Below, one piece after another: positions 1 to 9,348 of a stretch of 64,000 nt of DNA. A program made the position numbers and the translations under genes. The notes under the pieces are model-generated. The model ran no database searches, was not told where the DNA came from, and worked only from the letters and a program-made list of their open reading frames with translations. Positions within the stretch are counted from its first letter, which is position 1, and each line of letters opens with the position of its first letter. Location: positions 186,001 through 250,000 of the forward strand of contig NZ_BHXQ01000004.1 of NCBI RefSeq assembly GCF_003990915.1, written 5' to 3'. This stretch comes from Chryseotalea sanaruensis (GTDB taxonomy: Bacteria > Bacteroidota > Bacteroidia > Cytophagales > Cyclobacteriaceae).

Positions 1-534
1 CACGGATTTTCTGACATCGAAATCCAAGGTTAAAAAAGTAGTCTGATTGGTAACAATTGAAAATGCCTCCATGGACTCTACATAACTATCGCCACCCGCC
101 TGAACAAAAAGCACCTCCTGTGTATTGTTGGTAAACACGATATTGCTTTGTGGAAAGACTGTAAGTCCGTTGTCTACATTGGCCAAGTTAAGTTCTAGTC
201 TGATACCCAGATATTCTCCAGGTGTTAGGTATTGCTCAGTAAGATCATAGGCCTTGCCTTCCGAAAAAGATAAAAGATCGATGGTTCTGGGCTCTTCAAA
301 TGACTTAATGGTTTGCCAGGTTTCGCTGCCTTTTTTTAAAACCTCAATGCTACGAATAGCAATATTAACCTCCTTTATGTTCGAGGCATCTACTGGAGCA
401 TCAGTTAGATTTATGATAATACGTCCCCTAAGGGCTTCGTTGTCAATACAAGCCCCCGTTACAAGACTTAGCCACACTATAAATAAATAGTATGTGTTTT
501 TATTGAAAGACCTTAGGATTAATCTACGAGGCAT
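1..534 (-). CDS. DUF4382 lipoprotein, 3' part beyond window
   Basis: The minus strand is open without a stop from an ATG at 534 to base 1, giving 178 codons of a gene whose C-terminal part lies outside the window. The N-terminus is hydrophobic and reaches a cysteine near residue 29 (SLVTGAC), so a lipoprotein signal is likely although the -3 residue is not ideal. It is followed by the LTDAPVDA motif, SIEV, WQTI and a TLDFDVRKS segment at the edge. The same motifs in the same order occur in the neighbouring gene at 672-1568, so the two are paralogues of the DUF4382 family, surface or periplasmic beta-rich lipoproteins of unknown role. They are separated by a terminator, so they are probably transcribed separately. 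Confidence 0.8.
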   Translation of the reverse strand, partial: MPRRLILRSFNKNTYYLFIVWLSLVTGACIDNEALRGRIIINLTDAPVDASNIKEVNIAIRSIEVLKKGSETWQTIKSFEEPRTIDLLSFSEGKAYDLTEQYLTPGEYLGIRLELNLANVDNGLTVFPQSNIVFTNNTQEVLFVQAGGDSYVESMEAFSIVTNQTTFLTLDFDVRKSV

Positions 535-581
535 GGTAGATGTAGTTTTAATATGGATTTAAAGTTAGTGCTTTTTAAACT

Positions 582-637
582 CTAAAAATAAAAGGGCCGA
601 CACTGAAAATTACTTAGGATTTTCAAGTATCAGCCCT
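582..637 (-). terminator. Rho-independent terminator
   Basis: A hairpin spans 593-637. On the minus strand the arms pair along about 17 bases (AGGGCTGATACTTGAAAAT against its partner), with mismatches that become G-U pairs only in the minus-strand RNA. It is followed by a T-rich tail (584-592). It ends the DUF4382 gene at 672-1568. Confidence 0.75.
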
Positions 638-671
638 AGACTTTATTACTGTGTGATTAACGTTTTGCTGA

Positions 672-1568
672 TCAAAGCAGCGCTAGGGCGGCCAAATCAA
701 TATCCAAATCTAAGCGAACCCCAGCGGTAAGTGTGGCATCTATGGTTCCGATTAAATCAACCAATTCCCCTTCTCCATCTACCGTAACAAACACAAGTTC
801 ATAATCACCTGCATTCATAAAGGCTAGTGTAAATTCACCTTCAGCATTCAACTGTGTACTTGTTATGGCATTAGGAAAACGAATACCGTCAGCATCTGCC
901 TCACTTTCACCTGTTGTAAATCCACCAGCTTCATAAGCGTAAACTACTACTCTTGTACCTTCAGTAAAATCAAGGTAATCGCCTTCAATTAATGCGGCAT
1001 CCTGATTAGCCACTAATCGAACCACCGGTTTTAGCACGAAACGTTCGCTTGCCCCTGCAACTACTATAGATTTGCGCACGTCAAAATCAAGCGTTACCGC
1101 CACAGTACCACCTGCAGCTAGTGTAAAAGAGCCCTTTACTTTATAGCCAGATTGTGCGCCACTTGGGATAAAGAGCGCTTGTGTACTTCCGTCTTTATAA
1201 CGAAGATAACAGCCGGGGTTGTTCGCAGCAGGAACATTTTCAGCTGGTGCATCCAATATTAATCTCGCTTCGGTGTAAGTACCTGCACTTATTTCTTCTT
1301 CCGTTAAAAAAAGTGCATTACCCTCCTGGTAGTCAAGGATGTTTACAGTTACAGGCTCATCGTAGGCTGCAATGGTTTGCCACCCATCATTGTTTTTCAA
1401 CTCAACACCAATAATGCTTAAGAAAACAGCGTCAACATTGGCATCATCCACGGGGGCATCTGTAATGTACAGCTGAACTTTTCCTTTAGCCGATTCTTCT
1501 GTGCAGGACATCAATGACACCGCCAACAGCGCAAAAAAGAGTGTGGTTAAACGAATTATTTTTTTCAT
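672..1568 (-). CDS. DUF4382 domain lipoprotein
   Basis: A 298-residue protein when started at the ATG at 1568; an upstream in-frame start at 1649 would put 27 polar residues before the signal peptide and is rejected. The signal MKKIIRLTTLFFALLAVSLMSC ends in a good lipobox (LMSC, Cys22 or so). The DUF4382 core follows with YITDAPVDDANVDAVFLSI, a WQTI segment, and LDFDVRKSIVV. The last 90 residues look like a separate beta domain of the carboxypeptidase-regulatory type (GEFTLAFMNAGDYELVFV), which often follows DUF4382. The expected location is the outer surface of a membrane. Function is unknown. It is a paralogue of the partial gene at 1-534 and has its own terminator on the left. Confidence 0.85.
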   Translation of the reverse strand: MKKIIRLTTLFFALLAVSLMSCTEESAKGKVQLYITDAPVDDANVDAVFLSIIGVELKNNDGWQTIAAYDEPVTVNILDYQEGNALFLTEEEISAGTYTEARLILDAPAENVPAANNPGCYLRYKDGSTQALFIPSGAQSGYKVKGSFTLAAGGTVAVTLDFDVRKSIVVAGASERFVLKPVVRLVANQDAALIEGDYLDFTEGTRVVVYAYEAGGFTTGESEADADGIRFPNAITSTQLNAEGEFTLAFMNAGDYELVFVTVDGEGELVDLIGTIDATLTAGVRLDLDIDLAALALL

Positions 1569-1662
1569 AAGATTTGTAAGTTGTTTGTACATGTATACGT
1601 AAACATAGTGGCTGGTAGCCTTCGGTAAAGTGCATAGGTCGGTGAACAAACACTTTTGCCCA

Positions 1663-1694
1663 TAAACAACAAAGCCCCGCTGTTAAGCGGGGCT
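1663..1694 (-). terminator. dnaK terminator
   Basis: A perfect 8-base-pair stem (AGCCCCGC, loop of 6, GCGGGGCT; 1673-1694) followed on the minus strand by TTTGTTGTTT. It lies 25 bases past the dnaK stop. Confidence 0.85.
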
Positions 1695-1718
1695 TGTCTA
1701 AAACTTGAATTAAGTTAA

Positions 1719-3629
1719 TTATTTAACCTCTTCATATTGTACATCCGATACATCCGGATTACCACCAGCCCCTGCGTTGGCGCCATTGTTGGTAGCTCCA
1801 TCAGTAGGAGCACCAGCTTGGGCACCACCCTGATACATTTCAGTTGAAGCTGCCTGCCATGCATTATTTAGTGCTGCCATACCAGCATCAATGCCGGCTA
1901 AGTCTTGCGACTTGTGTGCAGTTCTAAGGGTTTCAAGCGCACTGTTAATGGCGGTCTTATTTCCTTCAGAAAGTTTCTCTCCGTATTCCTTCAACTGTGT
2001 TTCAGTTTGGAATATAAGTGAGTCAGCCTGATTGATTTTCTCAATCTTCTCTTTCTCTTTCTTATCAGACTCAGCATTAGCCTCAGCTTCCTGCTTCATC
2101 CTTTGAATCTCAGCATCAGTTAATCCAGAAGAAGCTTCAATACGAATCTTCTGCTCTTTACCTGTGCCTTTATCTTTTGCAGCTACGTGTAAGATACCGT
2201 TGGCATCAATGTCAAAGATTACTTCAATTTGAGGTACACCGCGTGGAGCAGGAGGAATACCATCTAAGTGGAATCTTCCGATCGTACGGTTGTCGCGTGC
2301 CATCGGGCGCTCGCCTTGCAACACATGTATTTCTACTGAAGGCTGGCTATCAGATGCCGTTGAGAATGTTTCAGACTTTTTAGAAGGAATCGTTGTGTTT
2401 GATTCAATCAGTTTAGTCATCACACCACCCATGGTTTCAATACCTAAAGAAAGAGGTGTAACATCTAACAACAATACGTCTTTCACTTCGCCAGTCAACA
2501 CACCACCTTGAATCGCAGCACCTACCGCTACAACTTCATCAGGGTTTACACCCTTAGAAGGTTTCTTGCCAAAGAATTTCTCTACCTCTTCCTGTATGCG
2601 AGGAATACGCGTAGAACCACCCACCAAAATCACTTCATCAATTTCACTTACAGAGTAACCAGAATCAGCAACAGCTTTCTTACAAGGTTCCAATGTTCTC
2701 TTGATCAAATCATCAGCCAGTTGCTCGAACTTAGCACGAGAAAGTTTCTTCACTAAGTGCTCAGGTACACCATCAATAGAGGTGATGTAAGGCAAGTTGA
2801 TTTCAGTTTCGGTAGAGCTCGACAATTCAATCTTCGCTTTTTCAGAAGCTTCCTTCAAGCGCTGAAGCGCCATAGGGTCTTTGCGCAAGTCAATGTTTTT
2901 GTCAGCTTTAAATTCATCAGCTAACCAGTTCATAATGCGCATATCAAAGTCATCACCACCAAGGTGTACATCACCATTAGTAGATTTCACTTCAAATACA
3001 CCATCACCTAATTCAAGTACTGAAATATCGAATGTACCACCACCTAAGTCGTACACCGCAATCTTCATGTCTTTGTTCTTCTTATCCAAACCATAAGCAA
3101 GCGCTGCCGCTGTTGGTTCGTTGATAATACGTTTTACATCCAAGCCAGCAATCTGTCCAGCTTCTTTTGTAGCCTGACGTTCTGCATCGTTAAAGTAAGC
3201 AGGTACTGTAATTACAGCTTCTGTTACTGTAGTGCCTAAATAGTCTTCAGCGGTGCTCTTCATTTTCTGAAGAATCATTGCTGAAATTTCCTGAGCAGTA
3301 TACAAACGATCACCAATACGCACGCGCACTGTATCATTGTTACCGGCTTCTACTTCATAAGAAACCATTTTCTTCTCACCACTCACTTCACCAAACTTTT
3401 TACCCATGAAGCGCTTGATGGACTGCACTGTATTTTTTGGGTTAGTAATGGCCTGACGCTTTGCCGGATCACCCACTTTGCGCTCACCCTTACCGTTGTC
3501 CAAAAAACCAACGATAGAAGGCGTTGTTCTGCGGCCTTCGCTGTTGGCTATCACCACTGGTTCGCTGCCCTCCATTACGGCTACGCACGAGTTGGTTGTT
3601 CCTAAGTCGATACCAATTATTTTTCCCAT
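1719..3629 (-). CDS. dnaK: Chaperone DnaK (Hsp70)
   Basis: Complete 636-residue Hsp70, the normal bacterial length. ATP-dependent cytosolic chaperone that works with DnaJ and GrpE. The N-terminal ATPase domain carries the phosphate-1 loop [14 protein letters not shown] (residues 4-18), the phosphate-2 loop [11 protein letters not shown] (about 193-203) and the adenosine motif [10 protein letters not shown] (about 337-347). The substrate-binding domain begins near 390 after the [11 protein letters not shown] linker, and the tail is Gly/Ala/Asn rich ending in DVQYEEVK, close to the usual EEVD-like acidic tail. It is monocistronic here: there is no grpE or dnaJ beside it, and a strong terminator follows. 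No clear promoter of the TAnnTTTG type was seen upstream (3630-3901). Confidence 0.98.
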   Translation of the reverse strand: MGKIIGIDLGTTNSCVAVMEGSEPVVIANSEGRRTTPSIVGFLDNGKGERKVGDPAKRQAITNPKNTVQSIKRFMGKKFGEVSGEKKMVSYEVEAGNNDTVRVRIGDRLYTAQEISAMILQKMKSTAEDYLGTTVTEAVITVPAYFNDAERQATKEAGQIAGLDVKRIINEPTAAALAYGLDKKNKDMKIAVYDLGGGTFDISVLELGDGVFEVKSTNGDVHLGGDDFDMRIMNWLADEFKADKNIDLRKDPMALQRLKEASEKAKIELSSSTETEINLPYITSIDGVPEHLVKKLSRAKFEQLADDLIKRTLEPCKKAVADSGYSVSEIDEVILVGGSTRIPRIQEEVEKFFGKKPSKGVNPDEVVAVGAAIQGGVLTGEVKDVLLLDVTPLSLGIETMGGVMTKLIESNTTIPSKKSETFSTASDSQPSVEIHVLQGERPMARDNRTIGRFHLDGIPPAPRGVPQIEVIFDIDANGILHVAAKDKGTGKEQKIRIEASSGLTDAEIQRMKQEAEANAESDKKEKEKIEKINQADSLIFQTETQLKEYGEKLSEGNKTAINSALETLRTAHKSQDLAGIDAGMAALNNAWQAASTEMYQGGAQAGAPTDGATNNGANAGAGGNPDVSDVQYEEVK

Positions 3630-3901
3630 AATCTTAAATTTCTGTTGTTCGCTACAAGTATTTCCTACCCTTTGTCAATCACTGTGCCATTAGCAATAGC
3701 GAGCATATTTCTGCCAAAAAAGTGACAGGTTGACAGTATTCACTGAATAAACCTAAGCTTAGGCTGTAATTTGGACTGCTTTTGACCTACCTGCATGAGT
3801 GCGTCAGTAGGGCTAGTGTATTTTGAAGGTAAATAGATTGTCTTGCTTAAGCAGGGGGGAAATCAAATCGGTTATCACACATTAAAAGAGAGTAAGTTAT
3901 A

Positions 3902-4495
3902 TCAATGCAGGTCTAAGATCTCGGCATAAAAAATGAGTACGTGATCGTACATGCTAACGATGCTAGCCACTGAAGCATCTCCGGGGCAGGCAATCAGACT
4001 GGTATTCTTATTTCCATAATAAACTAAGAGCGGCTCCCGTTTGGAAAGATTATTAGGTATGTAATCAAAAGCTCGGGATTGAGTCAGTTTCTCAACCCTA
4101 AAAGAAAACTTGTATTCACGCTCAATCGTGCTAGTCTTGATTGTTACAGACAGGCCACTTTTTTTATTGGTTAAATAGAAACGCACCACTTGGGCAATGC
4201 TATCTTGGAGCGGTGGAAAAAAATGAGTCAGAGGCTCATCAAAAAGCTTCATCAGTGGTTTGAAATCATCGTAAAAGTTAATGATTTTCTTCAACTGCTT
4301 ATTTGAATATTCCTCAACCACAATGTTCATACTCTTTTTGGTAGTGGATGTAAAGGGAAATTTAAAAGCCTCAATACCGTTCTTTGAAAAGAGAAAGCGG
4401 AGGTCTGTGTCATCAAAACTTTGGCTGTTGTTAAATCCTTGTCCATAGCAGACAACTGAAAGGAAGACAAACAATAAATGTAAGAAGCGTTTCAT
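3902..4495 (-). CDS. Secreted hypothetical protein
   Basis: 197 residues from the ATG at 4495, chosen because it places a clean Sec signal peptide (MKRFLHLLFVFLSVVCYGQG, cleavage after YG or GQ) at the start; the longer ORF to 4546 adds 17 residues before it. The mature part is soluble, with mixed charged and aromatic residues, and near its end LIACPGDASV and a hydrophobic segment VLIFYAEIL. I do not recognise the family and no catalytic motif is apparent. It stands alone between dnaK and a decayed gene, with an A+T-rich flank. Confidence 0.65.
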   Translation of the reverse strand: MKRFLHLLFVFLSVVCYGQGFNNSQSFDDTDLRFLFSKNGIEAFKFPFTSTTKKSMNIVVEEYSNKQLKKIINFYDDFKPLMKLFDEPLTHFFPPLQDSIAQVVRFYLTNKKSGLSVTIKTSTIEREYKFSFRVEKLTQSRAFDYIPNNLSKREPLLVYYGNKNTSLIACPGDASVASIVSMYDHVLIFYAEILDLH

Positions 4496-4560
4496 AAAGT
4501 GTTTGGGTATTAAATAAAAGAGAACCGTTTTGCTTTTTAGAATCAATTATATTGGTTTAA

Positions 4561-4951
4561 TCATGCTGTCGCCTTATTTTCTTCTTTGAAGGGCACTCCT
4601 GTTGAAATAGCAATAAAAAAGATTGAATACAATATGCTGGCGTATCTTTAACGATTCCAATATGCCACCACACATGCAAGGTTCGCTGGATGAATCTATT
4701 TCTTTACTTAAGATAAACATAGTAAAAAAAATTAATAGGAAAGGGGCAATTTGTAAACTGTATTTTCGCACAGTGGGTATCAGAATCATTATTGGGATAA
4801 TCACTTCAAAGGCAATAATGGCATAAGACAAGTACCAGGTATGTGTCTGGCAGATAATAGGAATTCGGGAAAATCTGATGAAGAACACATGAAGCCTACT
4901 ATTAAAAGCTAAGCTGACAAGGAATGCTATAAAATCAACATAAGAGTTAGC
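4561..4951 (-). pseudogene. Decayed MauE/DoxX-like membrane protein
   Basis: The minus frame encodes a stretch resembling the C-terminal two thirds of MauE/DoxX-type redox-associated membrane proteins: FEVIIPIMILIP, a second helix (APFLLIFFTMFIL), then the family's cysteine pair SSEPCMCGGILESL and RQHIVFNLF. Two defects are visible. Upstream of 4888 the frame has no ATG and closes at a TAA (4952-4954), so the expected first helix with its YAG-LSK-type motif is absent. Downstream, after FNLF, the frame shifts at a run of six T; reading with one T less gives the more natural tail FNLFIAISTGVPF and ends at the TGA at 4561-4563. A translated GTG-start fragment of 104 residues is possible, but a remnant is more likely. 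Family identity is by motif only. Confidence 0.55.
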
Positions 4952-5152
4952 TTAGGGCTGAACTTTTGACAAAGAAGAGGTAATCCAACTTACTAGTCAA
5001 TAATATCAGGAAGATAAATGAGATTAACTATTTCCGGTAGCCAGTCAGTTATCTCACCACACTACACTTCAGCGAAGAAGTAAGGTTTACCTCGCTTTAA
5101 CATATTTTCATCCAGCCATTTAGTACAGCTTTGTGTTTGAAAAAAAATACTG

Positions 5153-5365
5153 ATGAAACGTTTTATAAGTCTTACACTGATTGCTCTAGTTTTGATCGCA
5201 ACGACTAGTTGTTCAAAATCTACCGTTGTATCAAAAAAGTCTGGGAATTTACCCCCCGGACAAATGAAAAAGTTAACAGGCAGTAAGTCAGCCGCGCCAT
5301 ATGCGCCAGGTCAGCAGAAGAAAGGCGGAAAAAGTACAGCACCTGGCCAGAAGAAAAAACAGTAA
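5153..5365 (+). CDS. Small PGQ-repeat lipoprotein
   Basis: 70 residues. A lipoprotein signal MKRFISLTLIALVLIATTSC gives Cys20. The short mature part is basic and contains three copies of a PGQxKK unit (PPGQMKKLTG, APGQQKKGG, APGQKKKQ). Small lipoproteins with PPGQ-KK and YAPGQ segments are widespread in Bacteroidota, and some carry the misleading label 'quinol oxidase subunit 4'; nothing in this one suggests an oxidase. The strong positive charge next to the membrane could bind nucleic acid, lipid headgroups or peptidoglycan, but this is a guess. Confidence 0.7.
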   Translation: MKRFISLTLIALVLIATTSCSKSTVVSKKSGNLPPGQMKKLTGSKSAAPYAPGQQKKGGKSTAPGQKKKQ

Positions 5366-5459
5366 GAACAAAGTTGACAGCTTTCCTGCCAGCGAATTAC
5401 CAATCTATTGTTCAGGTTCTTAATAGCATTTCGTTTTCTAACAATTCTGGATGGAACAA

Positions 5460-5849
5460 CTATCTGATTTTTCTAAAAAGATAGATTGTCTCACTGTTGA
5501 CTAAACTATTGTCTGTCCAACCACCCGAGGCTTCCGTATGGTTAGAGTACGATTTCAAATCCTTAGCTTCAACAGTAACTAACGACCAGCCTTCTTCCGC
5601 ATGTTTGTTCAGTGCATTTAATAAGTTTACATTGAAACTTACTGCGGTGTTATTTTTTTGAAGGATGGGGGCGACCATAGTCGGAAAGTAAGTCTGAATT
5701 GAACCATTAATCGTTCCTCTCTCATAATATCTATTTACCACGATCATCGAGTATACTTCAGTCGTCACATCTTTAACTGAGTCTACAACAGACTGTGCTG
5801 GAGCTGTAAAAGAGATAAAACTCGCTAAACCTATTATCAGGTATTTCAT
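5460..5849 (-). CDS. Secreted DUF4177-like protein
   Basis: 129 residues from the ATG at 5849, which starts a signal peptide (MKYLIIGLASFISFTAPAQS, cleavage after PAQ or APA). The mature protein ends in LNKHAEEGWSLVTVEAKD followed by a gap and YLFRK. This spacing, a 'LN..A.EGW.LV' helix-strand followed by a closing strand '.YLF+K', is the pattern of the DUF4177 family, small single-domain proteins of unknown function. The match is by eye and weak. It is a lone gene, with an unrelated prfC diverging on its upstream side. Confidence 0.6.
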   Translation of the reverse strand: MKYLIIGLASFISFTAPAQSVVDSVKDVTTEVYSMIVVNRYYERGTINGSIQTYFPTMVAPILQKNNTAVSFNVNLLNALNKHAEEGWSLVTVEAKDLKSYSNHTEASGGWTDNSLVNSETIYLFRKIR

Positions 5850-5926
5850 GCTTTTAGTTTTTAGCACTAACGTCTATCAGAATAATTGAGTTACAATTTG
5901 CAATGCGACCTACAGCCTCCCTATCC

Positions 5927-5950
5927 ATGGTTTGTGTCTGCACAAACCAT
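5927..5950. repeat. Dispersed palindrome, copy 1
   Basis: A perfect 10-base-pair inverted repeat with a 4-base loop (ATGGTTTGTG, TCTG, CACAAACCAT) followed by TTCTTC. A near-identical element lies at 56151-56174. The intergenic setting and lack of a T tract suggest a REP-like dispersed element, not a terminator. Confidence 0.75.
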
Positions 5951-6056
5951 TTCTTCTGGATATGGGATTAAAGAGGTTTTTGAAGAAAAATCTGACTGAA
6001 GAAATTCATTCCTCACGATAACTGAGAATCCTATTACCTAAGTAGTTCGATTTCCG

Positions 6057-6064
6057 TACTTTTG
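6057..6064 (+). promoter_or_regulatory. Candidate prfC -7 element
   Basis: TACTTTTG matches the Bacteroidota -7 consensus TAnnTTTG and is followed by GCGCC. It lies 22 bases before the prfC ATG. No TTTG is found at the -33 distance, so only half of the promoter is supported. Confidence 0.45.
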
Positions 6065-6085
6065 CGCCTTCTTTATTGAAATAGA

Positions 6086-7669
6086 ATGACACTCGATCAA
6101 CAAATAGCCAAACGCAGAACTTTCGGTATCATCAGTCACCCCGATGCTGGTAAAACCACTTTAACAGAAAAATTACTGTTGTTTGGTGGAGCCATTCAAA
6201 AGGCTGGAGCCGTAAAATCATCTAAGATTAAAGACCACGCCCGTTCCGACTGGATGGAAATAGAAAAACAACGCGGTATTTCTGTGGCTACCTCTGTAAT
6301 GGGTTTTAATTATAAAAATATTAAAATCAATCTACTCGATACACCCGGTCACCAGGATTTTGCTGAAGATACTTACCGCACGCTAACAGCTGTAGATAGT
6401 GTAATCATGGTTATCGACTGCGTAAAGGGTGTGGAAATTCAAACAGAAAAGTTGATGGAGGTATGCCGTATGCGCAATACACCTGTGATCTGTTTCATTA
6501 ACAAACTCGACCGTGAGGGCCGTGATCCTTTTGAGCTGCTGGATGAAGTGGAGGAAAAACTTTCCATTAAGGTTCGTCCGCTAAGCTGGCCCATCAACAT
6601 GGGTAAGAATTTTAAGGGTGTCTATAATCTTTACGAAAAAAGTCTCCACCTGTTCACTGGCAGCAAACAAACAGTGCAAGAAGGCCTAGAGATTAAAGAC
6701 ATCAACGATACAGAACTGGACAGGTTAGTTGGCGATACCAATGCAAAACAACTCAGAGCAGACGTTGAGCTTATAGAAGGCGTATATCCTGACTTCGATG
6801 TAAATGAATATTTAGAAGGGAAAGTTGCGCCAGTTTTTTTTGGTAGCGCAGTTAATAACTTTGGTGTAAAAGAATTATTAGATTCTTTCATCCGTCTGGC
6901 ACCACCACCCATTCCACGCGCCACGACTTTACGGATTGTTAAACCCGATGAAAATAAATTCACCGGGTTTATCTTCAAGATACACGCCAACATGGATCCG
7001 AAGCACAGAAACCGCATTGCTTTCTTGCGTGTGTGCTCAGGCAAATTTGAGCGAGGCGCGAATTACACCCATGTGCGTCAGGAAAAAGGCATACGTTTTT
7101 CTAACGCTACAGCCTTCATGGCACAAGACCGCGAAACAGTAGACGAAGCTTGGCCGGGAGATATCGTTGGTCTCTTCGATACTGGTAACTTAAAAATTGG
7201 CGATACGCTAACAGAAGGAGAGAAGTTAATGTATACTGGTATACCCAGTTTCTCACCTGAAATTTTTAAAGAGGTAATTAACATGGACGCCATGAAAACT
7301 AAGCAACTTGAAAAAGGATTGCTTCAGTTAATGGAAGAAGGTGTTGCTCAGCTTTTTTCCTATGAGTTGGGTAATAGAAAAGTAGTGGGTGTTGTAGGTC
7401 AACTCCAGTTTGAAGTAATTCAGTTTCGTTTAAAAAACGAATATGGAGCTACTGTACAATTTCAGTCACAAAACCTGTACAAAGCTTGCTGGATTAGTAG
7501 TAAGGATCCCAAAAAACTTCAAGAGTTTATAGACTCCAAGCAACGTCACATGGCGCGTGATAAAGATGATAAGTTGGTTTTTATGGCAGAGTCGAGAGCC
7601 TGGTTACAAATGGTGCAGGACAATTTCCCAGACATCAGTTTCCACTTTACCAGTGAGTTTAAAGATTAG
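6086..7669 (+). CDS. prfC: Peptide chain release factor 3
   Basis: 527 residues, the normal RF3 length. A cytosolic GTPase that recycles RF1 and RF2 from the ribosome after peptide release. The G domain has the P-loop [12 protein letters not shown] (residues 17-28), the switch region [11 protein letters not shown], the G3 motif DTPGHQDF and the G4 motif NKLDRE. RF3 is told from EF-G by the opening [20 protein letters not shown] and by its length: domains 2 and 3 follow and the EF-G tail domains are missing. The gene is single, with a candidate -7 element close upstream, and it converges on the Uma2 gene with only 27 bases between stops. Confidence 0.97.
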   Translation: MTLDQQIAKRRTFGIISHPDAGKTTLTEKLLLFGGAIQKAGAVKSSKIKDHARSDWMEIEKQRGISVATSVMGFNYKNIKINLLDTPGHQDFAEDTYRTLTAVDSVIMVIDCVKGVEIQTEKLMEVCRMRNTPVICFINKLDREGRDPFELLDEVEEKLSIKVRPLSWPINMGKNFKGVYNLYEKSLHLFTGSKQTVQEGLEIKDINDTELDRLVGDTNAKQLRADVELIEGVYPDFDVNEYLEGKVAPVFFGSAVNNFGVKELLDSFIRLAPPPIPRATTLRIVKPDENKFTGFIFKIHANMDPKHRNRIAFLRVCSGKFERGANYTHVRQEKGIRFSNATAFMAQDRETVDEAWPGDIVGLFDTGNLKIGDTLTEGEKLMYTGIPSFSPEIFKEVINMDAMKTKQLEKGLLQLMEEGVAQLFSYELGNRKVVGVVGQLQFEVIQFRLKNEYGATVQFQSQNLYKACWISSKDPKKLQEFIDSKQRHMARDKDDKLVFMAESRAWLQMVQDNFPDISFHFTSEFKD

Positions 7670-7696
7670 TCGTGTTGAGTTAGAGTTGTGTGGCAG

Positions 7697-8251
7697 TTAA
7701 AAAATATCCTGAAGGTTAAAAGAAAGTTCAGGTAATACTGCTGAGCGCACTTCGCCTTCCCCTACCAGAAAAAGACTTGGTGTATCAAGGTCTGTTTGGC
7801 TCTTGCTATAGATCTCAAGTGTTTTATTGGCAGGGTCAACAATCCAAAATTCCTTCACGCCAATTTGTTGGTATATCTTCTTCTTTTTATTTCTATCAGT
7901 AAAAATATTGGATGGCGAGATAATCTCAACGATTAAGTCAGGTACACCTTCAATACCACGATGAGTAATGATGTCTTTGTTTTCTTTAGAAATAAAAAGT
8001 AAATCGGGCTGAAGAACGTTTTTTTTATCGATGTATAGATCAATAGGAGCATAGAAAACCTCATCAAGCTCCTGCGCAAATTTTGAAAGAAAATTAAAAA
8101 TTCTACGAGATATTCTTTGATGATTTGGGGTAGGTGCAGGACTCATAATTAAATCTCCATCGATTAGTTGACATGGCGTAGACATCTCACCCAGTAAGAG
8201 ATAATCCTCTACTGTCCAGACTTTGGAGTTATCAATAGTGAGTGTCTTCAT
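7697..8251 (-). CDS. Uma2 family (DUF820) nuclease-fold protein
   Basis: 184 residues. The family has a PD-(D/E)xK restriction-endonuclease-like fold; physiological role is not established for most members. Visible core elements are the helix and strand around LQPDLLFIS (the first Asp), the VPDLIVEIISPSN strand carrying the Glu, the DRNKKKKIYQQIGVKEFWIVDP segment with the basic helix and WIVDP strand, and LEIYSK near the end. All of the usual conserved positions are present, so the gene looks intact. It starts MKTLTIDNSKVWTVEDYLLL, normal for the family. It is a solitary gene, and such genes are often scattered in multiple copies. Confidence 0.88.
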   Translation of the reverse strand: MKTLTIDNSKVWTVEDYLLLGEMSTPCQLIDGDLIMSPAPTPNHQRISRRIFNFLSKFAQELDEVFYAPIDLYIDKKNVLQPDLLFISKENKDIITHRGIEGVPDLIVEIISPSNIFTDRNKKKKIYQQIGVKEFWIVDPANKTLEIYSKSQTDLDTPSLFLVGEGEVRSAVLPELSFNLQDIF

Positions 8252-8520
8252 CTGAAAATATTTTTAATTATGGGGCAAATGCCTGCATATCGGAATTGTG
8301 TTACGGTATGAAGGCATGAAATCTGGTTATCTCCACACCTCGTATATACGGGATTCACGAATGCCCGACTTCATGCTGTTAAGTTACAAAACTTAACGGA
8401 AAAGCTTAAGTAAATATGGGATGATCAGTTTCAAATGCCAGCTTTTACTACGCGTGGCATCACGCAAAATCCAGCTATTTAGATGTGCAGATCAGTGAAA
8501 TCTGGGGCAAACAACAGTTT

Positions 8521-9348
8521 TCAAAAAATCTCCAGATAAGCCACTATAAAAGGGGCAGAGATCAATAAACCATCAAAACGGTCTAGAAAACCACCATGCC
8601 CTGGTAACACTGTGCCTGAGTCTTTAATTTCTATGCTTCTTTTTAGAAGCGATTCAATCAGATCTCCAAAAGTACCGCCAACAATAATCAGCACAGCTAT
8701 TACATACCAATGATAGCTGGCTAAAGAATGGAAGTACTGGGTGAAAATAAAAGTGATGACCAAAGCAAGCGCTGCTCCACCAAAAAAACCTTCCCACGAT
8801 TTTTTGGGAGAGATGCGTTCAAAAAGTTTTCTTTTTCCAAAATAGGTGCCTGCAAAATATGCACCAGTATCACTCGCCCATAGAATTAGCAATGAACCTA
8901 AAATAATTTCGAAGTTATAAGAGCCATTTTCATATGCCGCAATACTCATCAGCGATAGCGGAGTGGCTATGTAAAAAATACCCAGAAAAGTAAAGGCAAT
9001 GTTGGTGAAAGGTTTTCGCTCAAACTTTTTGTAGAGCTTAATCATGAAAACAATAGAAGCCATCGGAAAAATCAGAAAGAAGAATTTAGGATCGACTGTA
9101 CCATGTTCAATAAAAAAAGTAAGAGAAAAAATAGACAGTCCAATCACGATTCCTAAAGTCTTTTGAGGAATCATGCCATCTAATCCAACTAGTTTGTAGA
9201 ATTCAAACATTGCCAATCCGCACAAAGCAAAGAATAAAGCGAAGTAAGTCCACTCGCTATAACATACGCCAGTTATTACGGCCGCTGATCCAAGTATACC
9301 AGTAATGATACGTTGTGTTAGGTTATTATATTTCTGTAGAGCTGTCAC
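8521..9348 (-). CDS. cdsA: Phosphatidate cytidylyltransferase
   Basis: 275 residues, integral inner-membrane enzyme that makes CDP-diacylglycerol from CTP and phosphatidic acid, the entry to phosphatidylethanolamine and other phospholipids. About eight hydrophobic segments are visible. The family signature lies at residues 233-259: SLLKRS, IKDSG, then PGHGGFLDRFD with the metal-binding aspartates. WASDTGAYFAG and SPKKSWEG earlier are also typical. The start is a GTG at 9348 that overlaps the stop of the CPBP gene (GTGA), so the two are translationally coupled, with cdsA downstream. Confidence 0.96.
   Translation of the reverse strand: MTALQKYNNLTQRIITGILGSAAVITGVCYSEWTYFALFFALCGLAMFEFYKLVGLDGMIPQKTLGIVIGLSIFSLTFFIEHGTVDPKFFFLIFPMASIVFMIKLYKKFERKPFTNIAFTFLGIFYIATPLSLMSIAAYENGSYNFEIILGSLLILWASDTGAYFAGTYFGKRKLFERISPKKSWEGFFGGAALALVITFIFTQYFHSLASYHWYVIAVLIIVGGTFGDLIESLLKRSIEIKDSGTVLPGHGGFLDRFDGLLISAPFIVAYLEIF

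Noticed and set aside
3752..3763. 12-base palindrome CCTAAGCTTAGG upstream of dnaK
   Set aside because: Too short and far (over 120 bases) from the start; no CIRCE-like or other known heat-shock operator pattern.
8252..8520. Small palindromes (CGTATATACG at 8341; GTTAAGTT-ACAA-AACTTAAC at 8378-8397)
   Set aside because: Short, not followed by T tracts and not repeated elsewhere in the window; level expected by chance.
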